Shown here piece after piece: positions 21,064-29,840 of a stretch of 64,000 nt of DNA. Under the pieces are notes generated by a model. It had not been told where the DNA came from. It saw only the letters and a list, made by a program, of their open reading frames with translations, and did not search any database. Source of the stretch: Heloderma charlesbogerti (taxonomy: Eukaryota; Chordata; Lepidosauria; Squamata; Helodermatidae); contig JANEZZ010001873.1 in NCBI GenBank assembly GCA_026122225.1, positions 1,426,001 through 1,490,000 on the forward strand, written 5' to 3'. The number at the start of each line of letters is the position of its first letter. Within the stretch, counting starts at the first letter, position 1. The translations under genes were made by a program, and so were the position numbers.

Positions 21064-22170
21064 ATGGAGAAAGCAAGAGAATTCCAGAAAAACATCTATT
21101 TCTGCTTCATTGACTACGCTAAAGCCTTTGATTGTGTGGATCACAACAAACTGTGGCAAATTCTGAAAGAGATGGGGGTACCAGACCACCTTACCTGTCT
21201 CCTGAGAAACCTGTATGAGGGTCAAGAAGCAACAGTAAGAACCAGACATGGAACAACGGAGTGGTTCAAAATTGGGAAAGGAGTACGACAAGGCTGCATA
21301 TTGTCACCCTGCTTATTTAACTTATATGCAGAGTACATCATGAGAAACGCTGGGTTGGATGAATCACAGGTCGGAATTAAGATTGCTGGGAGAATTATCA
21401 ACAACCTCAGATATGCAGATGATACCGCCCTAATGGCAGAAAGCGAAGAGGATCTCAAGAGCCTCTTGTTGAGGGTGAAAGAGGAGAGTGCAAAAGCTGG
21501 TTTGAAACTCAACATTAAAAAAACTCAGATCATGGCATCTGGCTCCATCACTTCCTGGCATATGGAAGGGGAAGAAATGGAAGCAGTGACAGATTTTATT
21601 TTCTTGGGCTCCAAGATCACCGCAGATGGTGACTGTAGCCATGAAATTAAAAGACGCTTGCTCCTTGGGAGGAAAGCTATGGCAAACCTAGACAGCATAA
21701 TAAGAAGCAGAGTCATCACTTTGCTGACAAAAGTCCATCTAATCAAAGCTATGGTTTTCCCAGTAGTAATGTATGGCTGTGAGAGCTGGACTATAAGGAA
21801 GGCTGAGCACCAAAGAATTGATGCTTTTGAATTGTGGTGCTGGAGAAGACTCTTACGAGTCCCCTGGACTGCAAGGGTCTCAAATCAGTCCAACCTAAAG
21901 GAAATCAACCCAGAGTGCTCATTGGAAAGAAAAATACTGAAGCTGAAACTCCAATATTTTGGCCACCTAATGCGAAGAGAAAACTCTCTGGAAAAGACCC
22001 TGATGCTGGGAAAGACTGAAGGCAAAACGAGAAGGGGACGGCAGAGGATGAGATGGCTAGATAGCATCACTGATGCAATGAATATGGACTTGAGTACGCT
22101 CCGGGAGAGAGTGGAGGACAGGAAGGCCTGGCATGCTATGGTCCATGGGGTCACGAAGAATCGGGCATGA
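21064..22170 (+). pseudogene. BovB reverse transcriptase, intact C-terminal 368 codons (copy 2)
   Basis: Longest frame in the window. It starts at an internal Met within the RT and runs to the natural stop. Motif A IDYAKAFDCVDHNKLW is at residues 17-32, the KGVRQGCILSPCLFNLY block follows, the catalytic YADD is at 21412-21423, and then come CESWTIRKAEHQRIDAFELW and the carboxyl terminus ending ...AWHAMVHGVTKNRA. The RT copies its own RNA at the nicked target. The N-terminal half of ORF2 is broken upstream, so this is part of a dead element rather than a gene. Confidence 0.9.
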
Positions 22171-22322
22171 CTGAACGACTGAACAACAACAACTCCCTGC
22201 TCCAAGTCTGACATTCTGTCCAATATACCACCCTGGCCATGTGCCCAAGTAGTGAATAGCCCAACTCTGCTTCTCTGAAGCATGCTGCATTTGGCATAGG
22301 TGATGCAGATTGGAATTTATCC

Positions 22323-22503
22323 TAAAAACATAGGAAGCTGCCTTACCACTATTCCAAGTAGCCTAGCACTGGCAACATTGACTGGCAATGGCTCTCCTGG
22401 GTTTCAGGCAGGATTCTTTGCTTGCCTTACCTGGAGTAGCCAGGGATCAAATCTGGGATCTTCTGCATTCAAAGCATATGCTCTGTCACACTGAGCTATG
22501 GCC
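22323..22503 (-). mobile_element. tRNA-derived SINE (minus strand)
   Basis: The reverse complement starts with a box A-like TAGCTCAGTGTGACAGAGCA and a box B-like segment followed by the SINE body and the tail 'ggcagcttcctatg'. It is the same family as 1428-1628 and 24741-24940. A degenerate but recognisable polymerase III SINE. Confidence 0.75.
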
Positions 22504-23079
22504 TCTCTCCACATACTTCTAGATACCGCATGTAGAGTTTTTAAAAAATGTAATCGTGCAGCCCTCCACTTTCCCTTATGGCTTATTCAGATATGAAAAA
22601 CAATAACTTAGGCAGCAATCCTATGCAAGAGTGTCCTAGGGTCCAGTGGAAATAGTGGATCTCCTTCTCCACCTGCAGAGGTCCATGGCAGAGAAGGAAG
22701 CCTGCCAGTGCAAGCTTCCCTGTAGAGCCAGGGCTTGCAGGGACACAACACCAGCACCGACATTTCTTTAATAGCTGGGACACTGAGGTTATCTTTCCTC
22801 TTAGATTCCCCATTTTCTCTGAGCTCAGCTGCAGTTCTCACAGTAGCTGGTGGAGGGAAACGAATTTTCCCAACAACAATATATTGTTCCTTGTTGTAAT
22901 GCAAAGTATTTGCAGTGGCTGGGTCTTGAATGGGCAATTAGGACCCATTAGCTTTACAAAGGACATGCTCCTTGTGGAGATGAAAACTGTTAGAACTGGT
23001 TTGTTGATATGGATCAACACAGCTGTGTGAATGTTTGGACTCTCCTTTAGGGCATGGCTATGAGGCCTGCACGTCTGGG
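22504..23079. other. Unassigned DNA with a one-sided MITE trace
   Basis: At 22612-22640 the text 'ggcagcaatcctatgcaag' resembles the Harbinger-like MITE end, but no partner end is visible. Otherwise nothing is recognised. Confidence 0.4.
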
Positions 23080-23383
23080 TAGGGATGTACAGATTTTGTT
23101 AAATCCGTCCTGCCTGTGTTTCATGGATTATCAGGGACCTTTTGTTCTGTCATCAGCAAAATGGCATAATTGGATTTTTTAAAATCAGAATTTCATTCTA
23201 CTTGCGCTAATTCACATCAGCGCTAATGTGAATTAGCGCAATCCCCCCCCCCGAAAAACTGGTCCGCAAGTCCATGAAATCCATGTGTCTTGGAAAAAAC
23301 CTGGTCTACTGTGGAATCTGTAGGTTGGATTTATAGAAATCCATGCTGATTTGAATGAGTTATGGATTTCTCTGACACCCTTA
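23080..23383. mobile_element. hAT-like MITE with a single palindrome (relative of E1-E11)
   Basis: The left end TAGGGATGTACAGATTTTG matches the B-end start, and the right end TTTCTCTGACACCCTTA matches the A-end finish of the E family (CTCTGACATCCCTA). The interior is AT-rich instead of GC-rich. It holds one palindrome, arms TTGCGCTAATTCACAT (23202-23217) and ATGTGAATTAGCGCAA (23226-23241), with an 8-base loop. The flanks cgtctggg and cttcaaag do not match, so the duplication has decayed or a boundary is off. A sister family with shared termini is the likeliest reading. Confidence 0.6.
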
Positions 23384-24637
23384 CTTCAAAGTTGACCACT
23401 ACACCATTGGTTGTGAGTGTGGAAAACTCTGCTGCTCTTGCCACTCCACTGTTGATTGTTCAATGGAGGTGATGGCAAAAAAGGGGTATTCCACATCCAG
23501 AGGTGGATGGGGGGAGGACCAATGGGAAGTAAAATCTCAGGGGAAAACCTACCTGAAGAGAGAAGGACCGCCACAAAATGACACCTCACCTTCCACGCTG
23601 CCAGCATGAGTCCAGTAGGTCTTTGGATTTGGTGGTATCTCTGTCTCAGGTTCTTCCTCTACCCTTCCCATAGCATTGCCTGCCCTGCCCATAAGAAACA
23701 GTAGTTCTGACGCAAGCCCAGTAAAATGATCTCCTGTCCACACATAACAGAGGGAGGGTAGTTTTAGTGCTGAAAGGAAGATCTGTTTGCTGCAGGTGTG
23801 TCTTAAGAGTGATGGAGGGGGATTTCAATTCACGTTCTGGAATTGTATGAAGAGCTAAATAATTGCAGTTCAAATTTTTAGGGAAGCAGAAAGGAACTGA
23901 TTAACTGTATGAAAGAAAGAAAGAAAGAAAGAAACAAAGCCAAGTTCAGAATGTAACAACAAGTCCTTGATTTAGACAGCAATGTCAGCCTTGTGGCAGT
24001 AAATATACAAGAGGGAAGCCAGAATAAGGTAAACACAGCAGGAGATTAAAAGGTTTAATATAGTATATCACAGGCAGTAACCAGAAAGGACAAGGGCCAT
24101 GATTTTGCTATCATTAGCATTTAAAACGTCTTTCCGGATGTGCATTGCTGTTACCTTTTTGTTTTGACCTTTCCTGATGAGTAAGCTTTTTCTCAATGAA
24201 GACACCAGCTCCAAATTGTGAAACATGGCAATGCAAAAATATGACCTTATATAAGAAGATATTATTCAAATGCTTATTGACAGATGATATGACATTAAAA
24301 AAATTCCACATTTCCATCTACTCAACATCTGGGCACATTTGCTACCTAAGATTAATCCTGAAATGAACATACCAGTCTTATGGAACAGCTTAAATTGCAA
24401 CACAGCAGCTGAGGGCTGAAAACAGACATTTTAAAAATGTGTGTCTAGCCATCATGTCTCCCCCCACTTTTACTCTAGAGTAAGCACAGCCCCCCGATGT
24501 GGATTGGGACCCTAGTGTGGAGGGCAGGGGAGGGCTTTTAAGATCTGGATTGGGCCTCCTGTGCCTACTTCTAGCATAACAAGGAAAAGAAGACATAACT
24601 ACTACACATTTAAAGTAATGCCTGTTTTTGCCCTTAG
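23384..24637. other. Unassigned DNA with a GAAA microsatellite
   Basis: A short (GAAA)n tract lies at about 23911-23934. No gene, RNA or transposon is recognised in the rest. Confidence 0.45.
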
Positions 24638-24704
24638 TACCATGCAGAAACTTGTGAATAAACTGAATTCAGAAGTTTTGCCAGCCCTGGGACCAAGTGC
24701 TAAG
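24638..24704 (+). CDS. Possible coding exon of an unidentified gene
   Basis: A pyrimidine-rich tract ending 'tttttgcccttag' precedes the stretch, and AAG|gtgggt follows it, giving plausible acceptor and donor sites around 67 bp. Only one frame is open: after a first T it reads TMQKLVNKLNSEVLPALGPS and ends on a complete Lys codon. The sequence is not part of any repeat seen here. I do not recognise the protein. A 67-bp open stretch flanked by GT/AG can arise by chance, so confidence is low. It might belong with 27196-27331. Confidence 0.25.
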
Positions 24705-24740
24705 GTGGGTGCAATGTGACTATTTGTCCCTTTGTATCAA

Positions 24741-24940
24741 TACATTGGAAGGCAGCTTAGATCAGATCAGACTATTGGTCCATTTAGCTCAATATTTTCT
24801 GTTGCTACCAGCAGCAGCTCTTCAGTATCTCAGGTAGAATTATTTTGCTACCTGATCCTTTACACTAGAGATACTTGGGATTGAACCTGGGACCTTCTGC
24901 ATGTAACACAGGTGCTGTACCACTGACTGAGCTATGGTCC
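24741..24940 (-). mobile_element. tRNA-derived SINE (minus strand)
   Basis: 'gaaggcagcttagatcag', then 'tattggtccatttagctcaa', and at the right 'gggattgaacctgggacctt', 'ctgactgagctatggtcc'. Reversed, this is a tRNA-like head with box A and box B (GGTTCAATCCC) followed by the body shared with 1428-1628 and 22323-22503. Best preserved box B of the three. Confidence 0.8.
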
Positions 24941-24988
24941 TTCTGTTTAGTTATGCTATCTCCCCTAAATATGAGGACACATACATTG

Positions 24989-25329
24989 GAAGCTTTTCTA
25001 CATGAGGCATTGTCATTCCCTACTCACAGTTGTTTAAGGGTTCTTTAGATGACATCATGACCCTCCAGTTTCACTTCTGTGTCTAAAGAGCACTTTCTGT
25101 GAGTTTTTTTTAGAGGAGGGAAAATGCAGTATTATTTGTAAAAGCAAAAAAAAACCCCAAATGTTTTTTTACTTCTGTATTTACACTATACCACAGTGCC
25201 ACCTAGAGGTTATGTAGCAGAAAAGCAGGAAAGGGAAAATTCTTCATGTAGTGCTCAGAGCTCAATTCTGTGACAAAATCAAAGCAGATACAGTGTATTA
25301 AGTTAACAGTCTCATGTAGAAAAGCCCTG
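24989..25329. mobile_element. TIR-bearing MITE, family D (most complete copy)
   Basis: The ends AGCTTTTCTACATGAGGCA and GTCTCATGTAGAAAAGCCC are inverted complements over about 17 bp. Inside are 'tagatgacatcatgaccctcc', a poly-A segment, 'ccacagtgccacctagagg' and 'attctgtgacaaaatc', found in the same order in 33700-34075 and 58570-58920. No open frame of interest. Superfamily unresolved because the flanking duplication is not evident. Confidence 0.6.
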
Positions 25330-25448
25330 GATCCAGAGAGCTGCTGTTTCAGGATCAGGATGTAAACAGTAACAAGAGATAAAGGCTATAGTTATCCTAT
25401 GAATAAAACCAACCATCATCCATGTTTTTTTCTAACTGAACAAATGTT

Positions 25449-25681
25449 ATGTAGTGTAGTGGTGAGAGTGACGGACTGGGAGCTGGGAGATCCGGGTTCT
25501 AGTCCCCACTTGGCCATGGAAGCTCACTGGGTGACTTTGGGCCAGTCACAGACTCTCAGCCCAACCTACCTCACAGGGTTGTTGTTGTGAGGATACAACG
25601 GAGAGGAGGAGGATAATGTAAGCCGCCTTGGGTACCTTGCAAGAGGAAAAAAGGCGGGATATAAATGCAATAATAATAAAT
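25449..25681 (+). mobile_element. CORE/MIR-type SINE
   Basis: The box A-like TAGTGTAGTGGTGAGAGTG, the box B-like GGGTTCTAGTCCC, then the body 'ctcactgggtgactttgggc', 'cctacctcacagggttgttg' and an L2-like 3' end 'gccgccttgggtacc' with 'gcgggatataaatgc' and an AATAATAA tail. This is the MIR-like tRNA/CORE/L2-tail structure mobilised by L2. It is nearly complete. Confidence 0.85.
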
Positions 25682-25871
25682 ACTTTCAGCAAATACCACA
25701 GTATGTTGCTCTGGGCCACTTTTGGGCTATTGGTCTTGTTAGATTTTGAATGAAGACAGTAATTTTGGTTACATTTCATGGACAAAATGACCAATGTCAG
25801 GGAATTCCCTTTAATTTGGCATGATCCACACACAGGGTGCTTCCCACTCTCATATACCAGTGGAACCTGGA

Positions 25872-26122
25872 AATGTGGGGTGGGATCCAGATTAAGTTGG
25901 ATCAACTGTGCTGTTGGAAGTGGACTTCCCTGGCCCCTCCTTCCAACTCCAGGTCCTGAAAATGCTGCACAGAGAATCAGGAGACCCTGCTGGAGCAAGC
26001 TGTGGTGTGTGTGTATGTGTGTGTGTGTGTATGGGGGGGGGGAATCTCCAAAAACTGAGTGGAGGGACTTTCCAGAAATGGAGCCCTGTACCTTCCTGGT
26101 ACATCCTAGATCCACCCCACTA
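25872..26122. mobile_element. TIR-bearing MITE, family K, with GT repeat
   Basis: The left end GTGGGGTGGGATCCAG and right end CTAGATCCACCCCACT are inverted complements. A (GT)n tract at 26003-26031, followed by poly-G at 26033-26041, lies inside. The body resembles the copies at 2844-3163 and 39582-39878. No coding signal. Confidence 0.5.
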
Positions 26123-26349
26123 TCCGTGCATCACAGGAAATGGTTTTGTCCAAGCAGAATGGTTCCTGTCAAAAGTGGCTGAGGATGGGGAGCTCTGGTT
26201 TGTCAAGGGACATCTCTACATTAAAGGAAAATCTGGGAGCCCCCTGGAGAACTTTCTTCCATCTCTGTGGTGCCATGAAAATTGGCTCATTAGACGAGGA
26301 ACACAACCAAACGTCCTTTCTCACCAGTCCAGCCTGTATATCTTTCAGT

Positions 26350-26575
26350 GAAAAATAGCACCATCTAGTGGCTGAGAAATGCACCCTGCACCCTGTTGTT
26401 TTTAAATACCTCATTTAAACTTTTTTTTTTTTTAACTACACTTTTTTCTGGGGATAGCAAAGGAGAGGCCCTGGATGACGACAGTGTCATGTAATGGACC
26501 CGCAAACTTCCATGGGTGGCCAGTGATGAGTGCACTATAAATGCCTTGTGTAAAGACAGCCAGGGTCTCTGGGTT
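26350..26575. mobile_element. MITE, family D (internal fragment)
   Basis: Shares 'agcaccatctagtggctg', a T-run (26422-26433), 'gtcatgtaatggacccgc', 'aacttccatgggtggcc' and 'atgagtgcactataaatgcc' with the D copies at 2535, 33815 and 42397. Ends not preserved. Confidence 0.5.
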
Positions 26576-27195
26576 GTTGTCCTGAGCTGGGATGTAAATA
26601 CAAGAAATTTAGAGTCTTTTTTTTCATGTGACATTAATGAAATTAGTAATTAGTTATGCCACTTAACTAAATATTGCTTTTAAGTGCCCCAAACAATACG
26701 ATGAGGCTTAAATTGAAAGTCAGAGGAAGGTTGAGACTACTGGAGAGTTTTCTATAGTAACTGGTTTTATGTGAAGTCACAGAATACAGTGGAGGATTAT
26801 GACATTATAAAACCCCAAAACAGATAAATAGGCAGGAAACCAGTGGATACATCAGTTGTTTCTCCCCACAAAGTGAACTTGCTAAAGAATTTTTGATCCT
26901 TTTTATGTTGTCCAGTAAACGGCAACAAATAAAAATTAATGTGCCCGTTGCAGATGGCTAAGACAGCAAAATGTTTCATCTTGCAGAGAAATGGCATCTT
27001 TGTTTGGGAAAATATTGGTTAAAAAAATAACACACTGAAAGTCCTTTTTTCTGCCTCGAAGTCACATATTTTGTATTATGAAGTTGTGAAATGAATTTTG
27101 GAAACCTGTGCAAAATACTTAATTTTGGTGGGGGGAAGTGCTGCACAATTGTAACCCTTTGGTTTGCAGTGTCATAAAGATTTCTTTTCCTCCAG
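26576..27195. other. Unassigned DNA
   Basis: No recognised feature. The last 20 bases are a pyrimidine-rich run ending in AG that leads into the possible exon at 27196. Confidence 0.4.
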
Positions 27196-27331
27196 ACCTC
27201 CAGTTCTTCAGGATCAGCCGCAGAATCTTCCTACAATGCGAGGACTCATTCTTGAAACCTCTCCAAAGGATCAGGCAGAATTACTACGAGCATGTGTTCC
27301 CCTACCATTTAGTAAAAACAGCATAATCTGA
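27196..27331 (+). CDS. Possible terminal exon of an unidentified gene
   Basis: A good acceptor-like run (TTTCTTTTCCTCCAG) is followed by sequence open in all three frames. One frame, beginning after the first A, gives PPVLQDQPQNLPTMRGLILE and continues to a TGA at 27329, 45 codons. Frame 0 gives a 19-residue Ser-rich end. The third frame also stays open to 27326 if the next CAG is used as the acceptor. The exon candidate at 24638-24704 ends in phase 0, which fits only the short Ser-rich reading, so the two may not be neighbours. Function unknown, and it may be noise. Confidence 0.25.
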
Positions 27332-28399
27332 AGCAGGTTTATTCAGAAGCAAGTCCCATTGATTTCAGTGTAGCTTATTCCCTCATAAAAGTGTTTGGAA
27401 CTCCAGATGACATGTATATAGATTCCAAGGAAGTATTAGTCCTGAATCATTAGTAAAATGTAGGGAAAGCTACATATGATTGCATACTGGTAATTTTTAT
27501 GGCTGCTAATGTTTTGCTGCTAGTGGCCTGGCTAGAGTGAACACTACAGAGGAGTAACACAAAATAAAATAGAGAGATGGAATCATGTGCCATGGTTTCC
27601 CACCTCCTTGCCCTCTTCTCCAAGTTGTATTCAAGGATTCAATGGGCAGTATCCGATTGTGCCGGTGTGCCAGCAGGAGTGACCACTTGCAGAACAGGAA
27701 TTTAGCGGTTCTAAAAGCAACCTGAAATGTACACAGGTGTATGCAAGCAGGCAAGCACAAGCCATAGTTTGGATGAAACAAACCAGGTCAGAGGTTATTA
27801 ATCACTGTACATCAAGGCAGACAGGTGTGCCTGAGTCTGAGACTCATGGCTATATATTTCTGTGCACCAAATAAAATGTATAGCTAGTTCTCAGAGAAGT
27901 TCCTGGACAAATAACAACAGTGCATGCATGAATTTCGAGTGCATGCACAAAATTAATATAATTCATCCTGCCCCCCCCCCACTTTACAGCATGTGCATTT
28001 TTAAGCTCATTGGTGAGGACTATATACAGGTTCTGTTATTGCTATGTTTTCACCTGTTTTCTTCAGTTTATCAGCAATCTAGCTAGAAAATGATTCACAA
28101 AGCTTTAGGAGAACTGGCAGTAGATTATATTTTGATACTGAGATTGAAAATATATTTTTATATACTAGCAATCTCAAGATGCCCTGAGAGCAGGTTTACA
28201 AATCCCAGACTTGGAAGCAGCCAAAGTTGCCCCAGGGTGGTAACACCCCAACATTTTTTCCAAATCCAGGACATGTCCTGCCAAAAAACAGCCTGATTAA
28301 ATGTTCAGATTAAATTGAGAAAATCGGGAAGCATCCAAAATAGATCCCAAAAGAGAGAACTAGTCTCAACATGCTGAAAAAAATAGGGTTATTCTTTAA
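27332..28399. other. Unassigned DNA with a trace of a squamate MITE
   Basis: At 27330-27400 the text 'ttattcagaagcaagtcccat' and 'ttcagtgtagcttattccc' resembles the inner part of the MITE at 52186-52272. No gene is seen. A poly-C run lies at 27971-27980. Confidence 0.4.
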
Positions 28400-28817
28400 G
28401 AGAGCAATCCTATGGCCCCTAGAAAGTTTTGAGGGGGGGGGCATAGGATTTCTCAGATTCCTAGATCTGAGACAGCGTTCTGACCTTGGGCCCAGGAGTC
28501 CAAGCTCCCCTCCCCGTCCCTCTCACAGCTGGTGCAGAGAGAACCTCACCAACCGCCTCTATGAGCTCGCGAATGCAGGCTTGGAGAGAAGGGAAAGGGG
28601 GCATGCTGGTGGGCGGTGCGGGGGTGGGAGGGCTTACACTGTATCCCCAGCCCTTCCCAGCCTCCTCCCTGATGCCTGAGCTAGATGGGCAAAAATGCCC
28701 ATCTAGCTAAATTGCGGAGCAGGAGGTACAGTGCACATTCTAGTCTGCTTCGGATACTCGTACGCCTCCACGTTTGGAGGCGTACGAGTATCGGGCAGAT
28801 CCAGTAGGATGGTGCCC
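28400..28817. mobile_element. Harbinger-like MITE carrying two internal palindromes
   Basis: The left end GAGAGCAATCCTATGGCCC and the right end AGTAGGATGGTGCCC resemble the inverted ends of the Harbinger-like MITEs. TAA flanks both sides (28397-28399 and 28818-28820). Two strong palindromes lie inside: arms GAGCTAGATGGGCA/TGCCCATCTAGCTA near 28678-28708 and arms ATACTCGTACGCCTCCA/TGGAGGCGTACGAGTAT at about 28754-28791. The poly-G run at 28432-28441 and the open frame at 28371-28679 have no coding support. Confidence 0.55.
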
Positions 28818-29270
28818 TAAGAAGCCCAACACATTTGAGCCCACAATTTTATTTGTGGCCTTCCTCAGGGGCTTTAAAAAGAGACAGTACATTAAATTGA
28901 TATGTCATTGATAAAACTTCATAAAATACCACAAAATTATACACATTGCACGAGCTGCCTATGCATACTTACATTTAATCTCATTATGATGAACACCTAT
29001 GTAGGAGATCAATAACCTGAATTGTAAGATATATAATGCATTCAAATATAATTTCACCAGCCTATTTTCAAATGTATGAGGCAGCCCTGATAGAGTTGTC
29101 TGAAGGCTTTTAAAGAATTGTAAGTATACATAGGCAACTCTTGTGACATGTACTCTATGGTATTTCTGAAGTTTTATCTATGACATATTAAATTAACGTA
29201 TTGTCTCTTTTTATAGCTCCTGAGGAAGGCAACAACCAATATATTGGGCAGAAATGCATTGGGCTTCTTA
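28818..29270. repeat. Long inverted repeat of about 115-bp arms
   Basis: The left arm (28818 to about 28935) starts TAAGAAGCCCAA and holds 'ggccttcctcaggggctt', 'aaaaagagacagtacatta' and 'gataaaacttcataaaat'. The right arm (about 29155-29270) is its reverse complement with scattered differences, ending TTGGGCTTCTTA. The spacer of about 220 bp is AT-rich. This has the form of a TIR transposon or foldback element. No duplication is evident and I cannot assign a family. Confidence 0.6.
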
Positions 29271-29392
29271 CAGTGTAACATGTTTAGACAGAAAAGTCCT
29301 ACAATTCCCAGCATTCCTTAGCCAGCGCTGGCTGGGGAATGCTAAGAGTTGTAGGACTTTTTTCTGTCTAAACATGCAAAGGATTGTGCCTG
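29271..29392. mobile_element. Palindromic Harbinger-like MITE, copy 2
   Basis: The arms TTTAGACAGAAAAGTCCTAC and GTAGGACTTTTTTCTGTCTA face each other around 'cagcgctggctg'. The right end keeps GGATTGTGCC, while the left end has lost several bases (CAGTGTAACATG). Same family as 8090-8219 and 55748-55846. Confidence 0.7.
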
Positions 29393-29718
29393 TAAAGAAT
29401 AAAACCATTGTTTCAGCATCTTGAGACTAGTTCTCTCTTTGGATCAGATTAAATGGAGAACAGCAAGGAACATCACCAACTTCACAGAAGTTAATGAACT
29501 TTTCTTGGCCCAGCTTCTTTTAGTAACAGAAGGCTAGCTACAAACCCTCTGAACCTCACCTCCCACCCCGAAGCCTGATTAGTCTGGAGTTTCACTGAAA
29601 AATTCCAGTAACTGGAAAACCCATACACAGTATCATTTTGGGAAAAGGGGGCATTTGCCTATGGAGAAGAGAGACTGCTCATCTTTCTGAATTGCTACCC
29701 ATCCTATCTCCTATAGTG

Positions 29719-29840
29719 CAGGGGTGGGGAACCTGGGGCCCTCCAGATGCTGTTGAACTCCATCAGCACAACCTAGCATGGACAATGGATGGGGGTAATG
29801 GAGTTGTATTGCAACCACATCAGGAGGTTCCCCATTACTC
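29719..29840. mobile_element. Short hAT-like MITE (CAGGGGTGGGGAAC ends)
   Basis: The left end CAGGGGTGGGGAACCTG and the right end GGTTCCCCATTACTC form a terminal inverted repeat. The flanks are ctatagtg (29711-29718) and ctataggg (29841-29848), matching at 7 of 8. The interior 'ggccctccagatgctgttg' is widespread in squamate DNA. At 122 bp it is unrelated to E1-E11 beyond superfamily. Confidence 0.7.

Larger units (their letters stand above)
18974..22192 (+). mobile_element. RTE-BovB LINE, copy 2, full length
   Basis: The same 5' start as copies 1 and 3 ('caccccttcatggatcac') and the same 3' end ('ggtcacgaagaatcgggc' plus AAC repeat). The 12-bp duplication ctccctgctcca at 18964-18975 and 22193-22204 fixes the edges, giving about 3.2 kb. 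It lacks the E3 insertion. Inactivating changes are TAA at 19484, a 1-bp deletion near 19750, TGA at 20314 (shared with copy 1), TAA at 20596 and TGA at 20986. Its 3' third is the best preserved of the three copies. Confidence 0.95.

Noticed and set aside
28371..28710. Proline-rich open frames of 74 and 102 codons
   Set aside because: They lie inside the Harbinger-like MITE at 28400-28817 and begin in its end sequence. No splice context.
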